Positions 45,184-53,371 of a DNA stretch of 64,000 bases are shown piece by piece. The number at the start of each line of letters is the position of its first letter. Within the stretch, counting starts at the first letter, position 1. Source of the stretch: Paenibacillus curdlanolyticus YK9 (lineage in GTDB: Bacteria; Bacillota; Bacilli; Paenibacillales; Paenibacillaceae); contig NZ_AEDD01000007.1 in NCBI RefSeq assembly GCF_000179615.1, positions 62,001 through 126,000 on the forward strand, written 5' to 3'. The notes under the pieces are model-generated. The model was not told where the DNA came from and made no database searches. It saw only the letters and a program-made list of their open reading frames with translations. A program made the translations under genes and the position numbers.

Positions 45184-45212
45184 ATTATAAGAAGCCTCCA
45201 TTCACTTGTAAA
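45184..45212 (-). promoter_or_regulatory. Promoter of the transglutaminase-like gene
   Basis: On the minus strand TTTACA (45212-45207), 17-nt spacer, perfect TATAAT (45189-45184). Confidence 0.65.
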
Positions 45213-45331
45213 TATATGAAATAGGAACTTTTTCCTATCCGCAAATTTGTTCCGAATAGCCATGTATGTTGCTGCATATCGTTCATCGATAGGCCGTTAC
45301 TCACGTCCGCCAGTAAAGGAGAGGGTAAGTG

Positions 45332-45685
45332 ATGTATCCTGATCATCTGTCCCGGGATGACCGATTGTACGGCATGCTTTGCCATCTGCTCGCTTTCGTT
45401 GGCATCATCATTCCGTTCGGCTCCATTCTCGGTCCGCTTGTCATCTGGCTCATCAAGAAGGATGAATCCGCTTATATTGACGCGCAAGGCAAAGAGTCGC
45501 TCAACTTCCAGATCAGTATGGCCATCTATGGCATTATTTCCGGCATTCTGATTACGATCGTAATCGGCATTCTTACGTCCATTCTGCTAGGCATCGCTTG
45601 GATCATTCTGACGATCATCGGCGCCATACGCGCCAATGACGGCAGCCACTATCGTTACCCGCTTACGATTCGATTCTTCAAATAA
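45332..45685 (+). CDS. DUF4870 family membrane protein
   Basis: A 117-residue protein with three to four membrane segments and the DUF4870 pattern (LYGMLCHLLAFVGIIIPFGSILGPLVIWLIKKDES...AQGKESLNFQISM). Family members are small integral membrane proteins of unknown role, common in Bacilli. ATG at 45332 has AAGGAGAGGG upstream; a GTG three bases before is possible. Confidence 0.92.
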   Translation: MYPDHLSRDDRLYGMLCHLLAFVGIIIPFGSILGPLVIWLIKKDESAYIDAQGKESLNFQISMAIYGIISGILITIVIGILTSILLGIAWIILTIIGAIRANDGSHYRYPLTIRFFK

Positions 45686-45768
45686 TCGGACGGCCCTTGC
45701 GGTAACCTCGGGGCGGGCATTCGCATATATTGACTGCAGCTTCTAAGCTCCATTAATGAGGTGCAGCT

Positions 45769-46011
45769 ATGTTTATGCCATCCCCCGGCGCGATGCCCCC
45801 TACTGTTTCTCTGCAGCAAAAAGCGAGCATGCTCATCGGTCGTCCCGTCGGCCTCTCGATGCGAAATGGCACCGGCGTGACCGGCGTCCTGTGCGCCGTC
45901 CAAAACGGCGAGCTCTTCCTGTTGCAATACTTGTACCAATCGCAATTCGCGACGTTCCATTATCCGTTCAGCCAAGTGGCTGACATTATGCCATTCCCGC
46001 CATGCCGATAA
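45769..46011 (+). CDS. Small hypothetical protein, Sm-like beta pattern
   Basis: An 80-residue protein (MFMPSPGAMPP...DIMPFPPCR). The middle (LIGRPVGLSMRNGTGVTGVLCAVQNGELFLL) has the strand-turn-strand pattern of small Sm-like barrels seen in some spore-associated proteins; ends are Pro-rich. GAGGTG lies six bases before the ATG and a strong terminator follows. Function unknown; a spore role is a guess from composition. Confidence 0.68.
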   Translation: MFMPSPGAMPPTVSLQQKASMLIGRPVGLSMRNGTGVTGVLCAVQNGELFLLQYLYQSQFATFHYPFSQVADIMPFPPCR

Positions 46012-46024
46012 GCAAGATAATGCG

Positions 46025-46072
46025 AAGGGGCTTTCACCTTGCCATCGTCGATGGCAAGGTGAAAGCCCCTTT
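46025..46072. terminator. Bidirectional terminator, long perfect stem
   Basis: AAGGGGCTTTCACCTTGCC pairs with its full complement around CATCGTCGATG. It separates the convergent small gene and aldo/keto reductase. Confidence 0.92.
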
Positions 46073-46100
46073 ATTTGGCTGCGGCGCAGCCCTCGGTTAT

Positions 46101-47099
46101 TTAGTTCGGCAGCGCCAGCACGTTTTCGATGCGGCGCAGCTCTTCTTCTGTGAACGCCAGGTTGTTCAGCGCCGCTACGTTGTCGTCGATTTGCGAGACG
46201 CGGCTTGCGCCGATCAGCGCCGACGTTACGCGTCCGCCGCGAACCACCCAAGCAAGCGCCATCTGCGCCAGCGTTTGGCCGCGCTCTTGCGCATACTCGT
46301 TAAGCTTGCGGACCTTCGCCATTTTGGCTTCGGTCAGATCGTTCGATTGGAGGAACACGCTTGCCCCTCCGGCACGGGAATCAGCAGGCACGCCGCCCAA
46401 GTAACGGTCCGTCAATACGCCGCCCGCCAGTGGCGAGAAGACGATCGATCCGATGCCCTCTTGATCGAGCACATCCTGCAAGCCATCCTCGATCCAACGG
46501 TTGAGCATGGAATACGATGGCTGATGAATCAGGCATGGCGTTCCAAGACGCTTCAAGATCGCCGATGCTTCAGCCGTTTGCTCCGCAGAATAGTTCGAGA
46601 TGCCGACATACAGCGCTTTGCCGGAGCGTACGATCGCATCCAATGCGCCCATCGTTTCTTCAAGCGGCGTGTTCGGGTCCGGACGGTGATGGTAGAAAAT
46701 ATCGACATAGTCGAGTCCCATCCGCTTCAAGCTTTGGTCGAGGCTCGAAACCAGATATTTGCGCGAGCCCCACTCGCCGTAAGGGCCCTGCCACATGTAA
46801 TAGCCGGCTTTCGTCGAAATGATCATCTCATCGCGGTATGGCGCCATGTCTTGCGACAGGATGCGGCCGAAGTTTTCCTCTGCGGAGCCTGCCGGCGGTC
46901 CGTAGTTGTTCGCAAGGTCGAAATGCGTAATGCCCAGATCGAAGGCATGGCGAACCATCGCACGGCCGTTCTCGTACTTGTCCACTCCTCCAAAATTATG
47001 CCAGAGGCCTAGCGATAATGCGGGCAACAGCAAGCCGCTGCGGCCGCTGCGGTTATATGTCATAGAGTCATAGCGTTTCTCATTAGCTGTATATACCAA
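46101..47099 (-). CDS. Aldo/keto reductase, YghZ/AKR14 type (L-glyceraldehyde 3-phosphate reductase)
   Basis: A 332-residue TIM-barrel NADPH reductase. The start VYTANEKRYDSMTYNRSGRSGLLLPALSLGLWHNFG is the pattern of the YghZ group, which reduces L-glyceraldehyde 3-phosphate and methylglyoxal. The tetrad is present: Asp in FDLANNYG, Tyr in NNYGPPAG, Lys in ISTKAGY and His in FYHHRPD. TTG at 47099, nine bases after AAGGAG, is the start; the open frame to 47252 crosses the divergent promoter region. It is divergent from an AraC regulator 134 bp away that may control it. Confidence 0.9.
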   Translation of the reverse strand: MVYTANEKRYDSMTYNRSGRSGLLLPALSLGLWHNFGGVDKYENGRAMVRHAFDLGITHFDLANNYGPPAGSAEENFGRILSQDMAPYRDEMIISTKAGYYMWQGPYGEWGSRKYLVSSLDQSLKRMGLDYVDIFYHHRPDPNTPLEETMGALDAIVRSGKALYVGISNYSAEQTAEASAILKRLGTPCLIHQPSYSMLNRWIEDGLQDVLDQEGIGSIVFSPLAGGVLTDRYLGGVPADSRAGGASVFLQSNDLTEAKMAKVRKLNEYAQERGQTLAQMALAWVVRGGRVTSALIGASRVSQIDDNVAALNNLAFTEEELRRIENVLALPN

Positions 47100-47158
47100 A
47101 GTGTTCAGCTCCTTGTCCGTAATGGCCTTATTGTAGCACTGCCAGTCATGTATTCCCA

Positions 47159-47189
47159 ATGACAGAATGACTGAACAATATGGTATAAT
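47159..47189 (+). promoter_or_regulatory. Extended -10 promoter of the AraC-type regulator
   Basis: TGGTATAAT at 47181-47189 is an extended -10 with a perfect TATAAT; a weak -35 (ATGACA, 47159) stands about 19 nt upstream. It lies in the 134-bp space shared with the divergent reductase gene. Confidence 0.55.
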
Positions 47190-47233
47190 GTCAGAATATT
47201 CGAGATCGCAATATCGTCGAAAAACAGAAGCGG

Positions 47234-48088
47234 GTGAAGCAATTGAGCACAAGACGAACCAAAGAAGGCATTCGAAACAAGCCAGCGGCTGCCGTTGCCG
47301 CGCATGATTTGCAAATGATTTATTGGGGAGCGCAGGCCAACACGCCGGGCCAAAGCTGGGGGCCGGGCGTCAAGGATCATCACAAGCTTTACTTTGCCCG
47401 ATCGGGTCGAGGCAGCATGACCTATCGGGGCCAAACCCATTCGATCCAAAGCGGACAAGGTTTCTATGCGCCCCCTAACGAGGTCTATTCTTATACGGCG
47501 GATATGGACGACCCGTGGAAATACAACTGCATCGCTTTCGTCGGCCAGCAGGCTGATCTGGTGCTGGAGCGTACGACACTAACCGTGAATCCGGTATTTG
47601 ATCAGCCTGCGGAGATGGATAGCAGCTGGTTTGACCGATTAGCGGAAACGAGCGAGCGTCCCGGAGGCGATCTGCTGCAGCAAGCGACCTTGTATGAGCT
47701 GCTTGCCACGCTTATCCGGCTCGCTCCCGCTGAGCAGCAGGCGCCGGATGCCCGCAAGCCGCGGGAGGAATATGTGCGGCAAGCCGCCGACTTCATCCAT
47801 CGCCACTACGACGAAGAAGTGACGATTCGCCAATTGTCCGAGTATCTCGGACTGGACCGCAAATACGTCGCCACGCTTTTCCGAGAGGCGCTCGGCATGC
47901 CGCCGCAGCAATATTTGCTCCACTATCGCATGGAGAAAGCCAAAGAGCTGCTGCGCAGCACCGGTTTATCCGTCACGGAGACCGCCCGCTCGGTCGGCTA
48001 CAAGGATGCGCTGCTTTTTTCCCGCATGTTCAAAAAAGTTGTCGGCGTAGCGCCCAGCCACTACGTCCAGCAGCTAGCAAAGCCTTAA
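47234..48088 (+). CDS. AraC family transcriptional regulator
   Basis: A 284-residue regulator. An N-terminal cupin sensor (LYFARSGRGSMTYRGQTHSIQSGQGFYAPPNEV) is followed by a two-helix-turn-helix DNA-binding domain (VTIRQLSEYLGLDRKYVATLFREALGMPPQQYLLHYRMEKA..., then VTETARSVGYKDALLFSRMFKKVVG). GTG at 47234 and TTG at 47243 are both possible starts. The divergent aldo/keto reductase is the obvious candidate target; a sugar or related effector is likely from the sensor type. Confidence 0.9.
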   Translation: MKQLSTRRTKEGIRNKPAAAVAAHDLQMIYWGAQANTPGQSWGPGVKDHHKLYFARSGRGSMTYRGQTHSIQSGQGFYAPPNEVYSYTADMDDPWKYNCIAFVGQQADLVLERTTLTVNPVFDQPAEMDSSWFDRLAETSERPGGDLLQQATLYELLATLIRLAPAEQQAPDARKPREEYVRQAADFIHRHYDEEVTIRQLSEYLGLDRKYVATLFREALGMPPQQYLLHYRMEKAKELLRSTGLSVTETARSVGYKDALLFSRMFKKVVGVAPSHYVQQLAKP

Positions 48089-48093
48089 CCTGG

Positions 48094-48130
48094 AACAGCT
48101 TCCGGCACTCCGATACCGGAGGTTGTTTTT
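48094..48130 (+). terminator. Intrinsic terminator after the AraC gene
   Basis: AACAGCTTCCGG pairs with CCGGAGGTTGTT (two G-T or mismatched pairs), followed by TTTTTA. Confidence 0.75.
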
Positions 48131-48199
48131 ATGTGCGCAGCAAAAAGGACTGCCGACAAAATGCCGACAGCCCATGCGAATTGGCGCTGGCTTAAGCCC

Positions 48200-48652
48200 T
48201 TAAGCTCGCAGTTGGCGGCTCTTCGCCTGCTGGCCCCTGCTAGCTCTGTACGCAATTCTTGCCGCAAGGGCAATGCCTGCGCCATCGATAAACATATCGA
48301 TAATGCGGCCATCCCGGCCGAAGTAAAGCTGCAGCACTTCCGTCAGGACGGCGTAGCCTGCTGCCAGCATGACGCCCTTGCGAATCGCGGTTAACGGGTT
48401 GCTGCGGGCATGCCTTGCTGCCGATATGAGAAGCAGGGTCAGGATGAAGAAGCCTGAGAAATGACCGATTTTTTGCAGCAAATACAGCTTGCTGGTCAAC
48501 CAAACATCATTCATCCGGAACAAATCGCTAAGGTTAGGGTCGGCGTCCCAATGAAACTCGATCACAAAATGCTGCAGCAGCAGCTTAAAGCTCATCGTGC
48601 AGGTGCAGACGAACAGAACGGCGCACCATAGCAGCGGGATTGCAATTCGCAT
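48200..48652 (-). CDS. VanZ-like family membrane protein
   Basis: A 150-residue protein with four membrane segments and the VanZ family pattern: KIGHFSGFFILTLLL (the KxxHxxxF motif near residue 62) and EVLQLYFGRDGRIIDMFIDGAGI (E-x-x-Q...R-x-x-D-x-x-x-N/D-x-x-G near 110). VanZ gives low-level teicoplanin resistance in enterococci; most chromosomal homologues have no known role. GAAGG lies seven bases before the ATG. Confidence 0.9.
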   Translation of the reverse strand: MRIAIPLLWCAVLFVCTCTMSFKLLLQHFVIEFHWDADPNLSDLFRMNDVWLTSKLYLLQKIGHFSGFFILTLLLISAARHARSNPLTAIRKGVMLAAGYAVLTEVLQLYFGRDGRIIDMFIDGAGIALAARIAYRASRGQQAKSRQLRA

Positions 48653-48788
48653 AAACTTACCTTCTTTCTAGCCAATCCGATGGAGGATCGGCCCTTACAC
48701 ATTATAGCCGAATTGCCCGCCATCTCAACCTTCCGGTTATGGCGCTCACGCCAACGGCGAACGGAATTGGCTCCGCCGCCCCACTCCC

Positions 48789-48983
48789 TATTGCATGATG
48801 TACAATGGGATCTTCGTTAGCTCTCTCCAATGATCCTTTCATTGCAATTCATACAATGAGGAAGTTTCCATAAGTGTGTTTAAAGCAAATTTCGCGAAAA
48901 TGTGAGGTTTGCCGTTGTACGAATTGCAATGGGAACAGCTTATAGCGCACTAAGCTTAAGGGGTCATTGCACAGAATACAATA
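48789..48983 (+). repeat. Quartet of 19-bp inverted repeats, element 3 (spacing 51-73-52)
   Basis: Sites start at 48789, 48840, 48913 and 48965, all close to CATTGTAC-N4-TGCAATG in one orientation or the other (third copy CGTTGTAC-GAAT-TGCAATG). Spacing equals that of the element at 19702 to the base. The spacers between sites share no visible sequence with the other elements. It lies between the VanZ-like gene and the SRAP-like gene. Confidence 0.78.
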
Positions 48984-49015
48984 ACCTCCGCCCCCACAGG
49001 GCGCAGCACTTCAGC

Positions 49016-49084
49016 ACACAACACACAATGCGCAACGCCACAGCACGCAACGCACAGCACGCAACGCACAACACGCAGCATCAC
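49016..49084. repeat. Short low-complexity repeat of ACGCA/CAGCACGCA units
   Basis: A stretch of about 70 bases made of ACGCAACGCACAGC-like words, strongly lacking T on the plus strand. It joins the 19-bp repeat element and the terminator of the SRAP-like gene. No function suggested. Confidence 0.6.
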
Positions 49085-49105
49085 GATACATCACCGCCCC
49101 ATAGC

Positions 49106-49143
49106 AAGAAGCCCTGAGCGCTGCCTCGCTCAGGGCTTCTTTT
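49106..49143 (-). terminator. Terminator after the SRAP-like gene
   Basis: AAGAAGCCCTGAGCG and CGCTCAGGGCTTCTT form a perfect 15-bp stem with an 8-nt loop. T-rich flank is better on the plus strand (TTTTGG), so it may work in both directions. Confidence 0.75.
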
Positions 49144-49156
49144 GGATGCATTAGAC

Positions 49157-49825
49157 TTACGCCGAGCCGAATTTCAGCTCCAGCACGCAATCGGGCTGCT
49201 CGTACTTCACGTCGCTAACCGCATTCGTCACCGGGAACGAGCGCAGCTGGAACGGCTCCAGCGGTTGAATAAACGTACGCAGCTCGGCGAACTCCGTTAC
49301 CGCAGGACTCATCCAGCGCTCGATGCCCTCCTCGTCGAGAACAACCGGCAGGCGCTGCTGCCATGCGGACATCGGACCCGAGGACTGGACTGTCAATATC
49401 GTAAACGCCCGCTCCTCTTTCCCCTGCGGGTTAATCCAGCTGTCGTAAATGCCCGCCATGCCGAACAGCGGCTTCCGATCCACGACGATATGCATCGCGC
49501 GCGGATCGCGCTCGGGCCCCTCCTGCTTCCAGCCGTAAAATCCGGTGCTCGGCACGATGCAGCGGCGGCTTTTGAGCATCCGGTTAAAATGCTGCTTCGA
49601 GCCGACCCGCTCCCCATCTGCATTAATGGAATCCTTCGCCCAGAACGGGAACAGCCCCCATCTCGCTTCATCGATCGTCCGCTGCTGGTGCCGGTCATTC
49701 ATCACGATCGATACCTGCTGCGTCGGCGCGATATTGAATCGGTTTGCCAAGCAGCTTCTCACATTCCATACCTTAAATTGGTCAACCACTTCATGCACAT
49801 CTGACTTCAGCGCGAATCGCTCCAC
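49157..49825 (-). CDS. SRAP (SOS response-associated peptidase/YedK) family protein lacking the catalytic residues
   Basis: A 222-residue SRAP-fold protein (RFNIAPTQQV, RWGLFPFWAKDSINA, RRCIVPSTGFYGW, FGMAGIYDSW, LPVVL). Active family members start MCGRF, where Cys2 traps abasic DNA. Here the matching start is MERF (GTG at 49825, AGGCGG five bases upstream); a TTG at 49888 would add 21 residues but no Cys. Glu of the FYEW motif is Gly (GFYGW) and the His of DIHDR is Gln (AWQQR). Asn of INA remains. It is likely a pseudoenzyme that may still bind DNA. Monocistronic. Confidence 0.82.
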   Translation of the reverse strand: MERFALKSDVHEVVDQFKVWNVRSCLANRFNIAPTQQVSIVMNDRHQQRTIDEARWGLFPFWAKDSINADGERVGSKQHFNRMLKSRRCIVPSTGFYGWKQEGPERDPRAMHIVVDRKPLFGMAGIYDSWINPQGKEERAFTILTVQSSGPMSAWQQRLPVVLDEEGIERWMSPAVTEFAELRTFIQPLEPFQLRSFPVTNAVSDVKYEQPDCVLELKFGSA

Positions 49826-49908
49826 CTCATCCGCCTGCCTTCCAATCGGGATACGGTAGTATTTGGCACCGAGTGGGAATTTATGCAAATGAGAGCCGCG
49901 ATCTTCGC

Positions 49909-50760
49909 CTACCCTGTAAACCGCTTGCGGAATCGCAGCGGCGATAACCCCGTGTGCTCTGCGAATAAGCGGGAAAAATGCGGCGTCTGCCGAAAGCCTG
50001 TTTCCTCCGCCACTCGGGCAATCGGCCAGTCCGTCTTAATTAGCAGCAGCTTGGCTTGATCAAGTCGATAGTAGAGCAAATACTGCTGCGGCGTGCAGCC
50101 GAACACATCCGTCATGCAGCGTGCAATGTAGTTCGAATGGAGGCGCAAAGCTTCGCTAAGCATGCCGTTGCTAATCGGTGCTCGGTAGTGCAGCTTCAAA
50201 TAGGCTGCAGCCCGCTCCGCCACCGACACGGCTGCCTTCGCTTCATCCGAGCGCCAGCCCTCGTCGAGCATCTGCAGCAGATGCAGGAAACGCTGCTGCC
50301 GATCCCAGAACGCCGCATGGGAGGAGCCGCTTGCCGCTTCATGCAGGCCTGCGAACATCTCGCGCGCTTCCTCCGGGTAGGAAAGCGTCATATGCTTGGG
50401 CAGCCTTATTGCATAAGTATAATAATCGCCGCGCAGCGTACCGGGATGCGCGCTGTCTGTCTCTTCCCACTCGCCCGGAGCCTGGAAATGGATCCAGTCG
50501 AAGACCGTCTCCTGCTCGCACGGCTTTACGGAATAGTGCCATCGATCCGGCCGAAGAATCAAGATTTGCCCGGGGACGAGCGACCACTGCTTGTCCTCTT
50601 CGCCGATGTGGAGCGTCCCTTCATGCAGGAACAGCATATCAAATACGCCGATATTCGAGCGATTCGGATGCTCCTCCCCCGCCGAATAGGTCACGCGATT
50701 AGATTCAATAAAATAAGGAAGCGGTGGTGAACGAAAGGTGAGCAGCTGCTGATTCGTCAT
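49909..50760 (-). CDS. AraC family transcriptional regulator
   Basis: A 283-residue regulator with an N-terminal cupin (LFLHEGTLHIGEEDKQWSLVPGQILILRPDRWHYS near residue 45) and a C-terminal double helix-turn-helix (ISNGMLSEALRLHSNYIARCMTDVFGCTPQQYLLYYRLDQAKLLL then IARVAEETGFRQTPHFSRLFAEHTGLSP). The sensor part is typical for sugar-responsive members. ATG at 50760 follows AAGGAG by ten bases. No obvious target lies next to it: the SRAP-like gene is downstream on the same strand. Confidence 0.9.
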   Translation of the reverse strand: MTNQQLLTFRSPPLPYFIESNRVTYSAGEEHPNRSNIGVFDMLFLHEGTLHIGEEDKQWSLVPGQILILRPDRWHYSVKPCEQETVFDWIHFQAPGEWEETDSAHPGTLRGDYYTYAIRLPKHMTLSYPEEAREMFAGLHEAASGSSHAAFWDRQQRFLHLLQMLDEGWRSDEAKAAVSVAERAAAYLKLHYRAPISNGMLSEALRLHSNYIARCMTDVFGCTPQQYLLYYRLDQAKLLLIKTDWPIARVAEETGFRQTPHFSRLFAEHTGLSPLRFRKRFTG

Positions 50761-50881
50761 GAGGAGCAATCTCCTTCGCTGTGTGTAAATATGCAAATAT
50801 AAGCGGAAATATTCTTTAATTTATTAATATTCTATCAAATTAAATAAGGTTGTAAAGGTGATAATTAGATAAAAAAAAGAA

Positions 50882-50903
50882 CCTGCCGGTATAACCCGGC
50901 AGG
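50882..50903 (-). terminator. Terminator of the Fur-linked operon
   Basis: CCTGCCGG and CCGGCAGG form an 8-bp stem with a 6-nt loop. On the minus strand it is followed by TTCTTTTTTTT. Confidence 0.85.
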
Positions 50904-51042
50904 CGAAAGCTGCGACGCGGCACATTTACGCCGCAGCCTTCTCTAGGAAGGGGGTGTAGCAGTAATGCGAAATCACGATGATGCCTGAAATGAGAGATAG
51001 ATTAGCGATTTTGCCTGGATCCGCTCAGGGCAATCAAGCCAT

Positions 51043-51849
51043 TCACATGACAATGCCTGGCATACACGTTGGTGAGACTTCCTCAACAGAAGAACGTGCT
51101 CCTTCAGCCAGACAGTCGCCTCTGAGGGGGCAGGTGCGGCACTCGGCCGCATCGCCCGATTTGCGTATGCCGCCCTCATCCATCTCGAACGAGAGCAGCA
51201 AGCGCAAGTAATCGACCGACGCACACACGGCTGCGGCGTCGGGCTGCCAGCACTGGACGGTACCGTCCAGCAAGGCGTGCACTTCGATGCGTGACGGCAC
51301 TCGGCCGAACGCATAGTAACCAAACACGGTTACGAGATGACGAAACGCTTCGCTGATGTCACGGTCCGCATTGACCGTATATTTGCGTATGACGAGCTCG
51401 CGTCCGTCCGCTTCTCCGAATACCGAATGAAAAATGACGGACAACGTCGTCCCTAGCGGCTGAACATAAGTTTCAAAACGCTCGAACGCAATAATTGGAT
51501 CGCCGTTGATCCCGTCAAAGCTCTTTCTTCCGAGCAGCAACTGGTACAGTCGCACCTTCAGCAAAGCTTTCACATGCTCATACTGGGTAGCGGACTCGAA
51601 GCTGTCCACTTTATTCGTCCAGCGGCCTTCCAGCAGCCGATTGATCGCTTCGCGCTTCCGCGACTGCACTGGCAATTGGTAGAAGCCATTCACTGTATGG
51701 CTGATCGCATATTGCGCTAGCTGGCGCCAATGCAGGCGGTCAGCCCGACGGTCCGATGCGCGCTTGCGCGCGTATCGATAAGGACAGCGAAGCCAGTCCT
51801 CCAAGCGGTAATCCTCAAGCATTGCTTTGCCCGACCGTTGCTCCGCCAT
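51043..51849 (-). CDS. Cas4/AddB-like four-cysteine Fe-S protein with a degenerate PD-(D/E)XK fold
   Basis: A 268-residue protein with the cysteine layout of iron-sulfur RecB-family nucleases: one Cys near the start (Cys22 in WLRCPYRY) and three near the end (C-x2-C-x5-C, Cys237, Cys240, Cys246 in CRTCPLRGDC). The region aligned with the nuclease core reads TLSVIFHSVF and LVIRKYTV where active enzymes have GxIDRVD and IIDYKT, so the metal and catalytic Asp and Lys appear replaced. Last gene of the operon behind the two Fur boxes. Not a CRISPR gene: no array or cas genes are here. Role unknown; fold assignment is by motif only. Confidence 0.7.
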   Translation of the reverse strand: MAEQRSGKAMLEDYRLEDWLRCPYRYARKRASDRRADRLHWRQLAQYAISHTVNGFYQLPVQSRKREAINRLLEGRWTNKVDSFESATQYEHVKALLKVRLYQLLLGRKSFDGINGDPIIAFERFETYVQPLGTTLSVIFHSVFGEADGRELVIRKYTVNADRDISEAFRHLVTVFGYYAFGRVPSRIEVHALLDGTVQCWQPDAAAVCASVDYLRLLLSFEMDEGGIRKSGDAAECRTCPLRGDCLAEGARSSVEEVSPTCMPGIVM

Positions 51850-51894
51850 CCCCCGTCACCTCCCGCGCATTCGCCCAGCCCATATGGCGCGTCC

Positions 51895-52347
51895 TTAAAC
51901 GCCCGCTCCGACGAGCTCCGCAAGCCTGCGCCCAAGCGCTCGGCACTGCTCCGATTGTTCATTGGTCGGATTTAGCTCCACCTTCATGCTGTCAGCTGCA
52001 ATCACCGCGCCGCAGTCCTTCAGCTTCTGCTCTAGCATGTCGACGGCCCCACAAAAAATATCGTAAGCCGAATCGCCAGAACCGAAGGTTGCTGCTTGCT
52101 TGCCGCTTAGATCAAGCCCATCCATCGCCTCGTAATAATCGAGCATTTCATCCGGCAGCTCGCCATCGCCCCACGTGTAGGCGCCCAGAATAATCGCATC
52201 GTAATCTGCCAGCTGTGACGCTTCGGCATCCATTACATTCATCACGATAGGCTCTACGCCCGCCAGCTTTACGCCTTCGGCGATCGCGTCCGCCATTTCC
52301 TCCGTATTGCCCGACATGCTGGCGAAGACGATTATGACTTTAGGCAT
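51895..52347 (-). CDS. Flavodoxin
   Basis: A 150-residue flavodoxin with FMN phosphate loop SMSGNTEEMADAI (residues 10-22), the aromatic FMN contacts in GAYTWGDGELPDE and the second loop GSGDSAYDIFCGAVD. It is a one-electron carrier that replaces ferredoxin under iron limitation, which fits its place behind two Fur boxes. Two bases separate it from the preceding gene. Standard short-chain flavodoxin length. Confidence 0.95.
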   Translation of the reverse strand: MPKVIIVFASMSGNTEEMADAIAEGVKLAGVEPIVMNVMDAEASQLADYDAIILGAYTWGDGELPDEMLDYYEAMDGLDLSGKQAATFGSGDSAYDIFCGAVDMLEQKLKDCGAVIAADSMKVELNPTNEQSEQCRALGRRLAELVGAGV

Positions 52348-52349
52348 TG

Positions 52350-53186
52350 TTACGCTTCCTCCTCTTGTTCTCTGCCGAGCGGCATCGTCTGAATCCCTTC
52401 GAACAGCGTTGCCATCATCATTTCCTTGCCGTCGGAGTCCACGTCCGTTACCGGAAAGCCTAGCTTAACAGCGAATAACGTAACTTGCCCGCGCAAGTAG
52501 CCGATGCGGTACAAGCCTTTGTCCGTGCATGCATATACATGTCCGCCTTGCCTCACAAGCGAGAAAATAATGCGATTATCGAAGCGCAAGACGTCGAAGC
52601 CGCCGCGTTTGTTGCCTACGATCAGTTCGCCGCCAGCTCCTGCTCCGAGCAAATGCCCGTGATACACGGCCAGAGAGGTCACCTCGACCTGCAGATCGTA
52701 CTCGCTCCACTCATCTACCAACCGGTCGTACACCGCCATGCCGTTTTCATGTCCTACAATGAGGAATTGCGGCAAATTCAAAAAGTCGTATACTTTGAGC
52801 TCCGGGCATGCGACCTTCTCCCATGCGCCCCCGCACCGATGCCAAAGTCCATATTCCGTTGCCGCCCAGCTGCACTGGCCCGCGGATTTATATTGATAAC
52901 AAGGAATCGAGCTTACTGGATAACGCCATTCCCCATCCTCATACGTGAACAACCCTTCATTCGTACATGCATACAGCTTCCCTTGCGCAAGCTGCAGCCG
53001 ATTAACGACGAGATCGGAAGGCAAATCCTCGCTGATTCGCGTCCAGTCGCTCGTGGAGCTGCTATGATAAATGCCATTCCCAGGAGAAGCCGCATACACG
53101 TTGTCGCCATCCATCTTCACGGCCGAGAACGGGAAGAGCATCCAATTCCATGGCTTCTGCTTGCTAACCGCTTCTCCGCCCTTCAT
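52350..53186 (-). CDS. Beta-propeller-like protein of unknown function
   Basis: A 278-residue soluble protein made of repeated strands with the pattern VYAASPGNGIYHSSS, LYACTNEGLFTY, SWAATEYGLWHR, VYACTDKGLYRIG, spaced about 40 residues, as in six- or seven-bladed propellers. No signal peptide, so cytoplasmic. Its ATG overlaps the stop of the small gene upstream by four bases, and flavodoxin follows after two bases. Likely a protein-protein interaction or scaffold partner of its operon mates; no homologue with known role is recognised. Confidence 0.8.
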   Translation of the reverse strand: MKGGEAVSKQKPWNWMLFPFSAVKMDGDNVYAASPGNGIYHSSSTSDWTRISEDLPSDLVVNRLQLAQGKLYACTNEGLFTYEDGEWRYPVSSIPCYQYKSAGQCSWAATEYGLWHRCGGAWEKVACPELKVYDFLNLPQFLIVGHENGMAVYDRLVDEWSEYDLQVEVTSLAVYHGHLLGAGAGGELIVGNKRGGFDVLRFDNRIIFSLVRQGGHVYACTDKGLYRIGYLRGQVTLFAVKLGFPVTDVDSDGKEMMMATLFEGIQTMPLGREQEEEA

Positions 53187-53371
53187 GACGACAGCCCCTT
53201 TCCGTTCCTGCCCGCTTCCAGCAGCTCCCGCGTCTCTTGATGGTAGGCAAGCAGCGCTTCCACCGCTTGCTGCAAGCTTTCACCCTCGCCCCGTCCGTTC
53301 CCTTCGGAAGCCGTTCGATCCTGTTCATCCGCTCCCGACTGGCACGCGATCAAATCGTATAACAAGCCCAT
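53183..53371 (-). CDS. Small protein, first gene of the Fur-linked operon
   Basis: A 62-residue soluble protein (MGLLYDLIACQSG...LEAGRNGKGLSS), with an acidic-glycine middle and a helical end (LQQAVEALLAYHQETRELL). ATG at 53371 follows AAGGAGAGGGG; an upstream in-frame ATG at 53401 is possible but reads through the ribosome site. It overlaps the propeller-like gene by four bases. Family not recognised. Confidence 0.65.
   Translation of the reverse strand: MGLLYDLIACQSGADEQDRTASEGNGRGEGESLQQAVEALLAYHQETRELLEAGRNGKGLSS

Noticed and set aside
46024-46100. Small RNA gene between 46024 and 46100
   Set aside because: The long perfect stem is fully explained as a bidirectional terminator between convergent genes.
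7689-48983. The 19-bp quartets as remnants of a transposon or MITE
   Set aside because: Spacers between sites show no similarity among the three loci and no terminal repeats or target duplications were seen; only the spacing is shared. Kept as a distinct element type.
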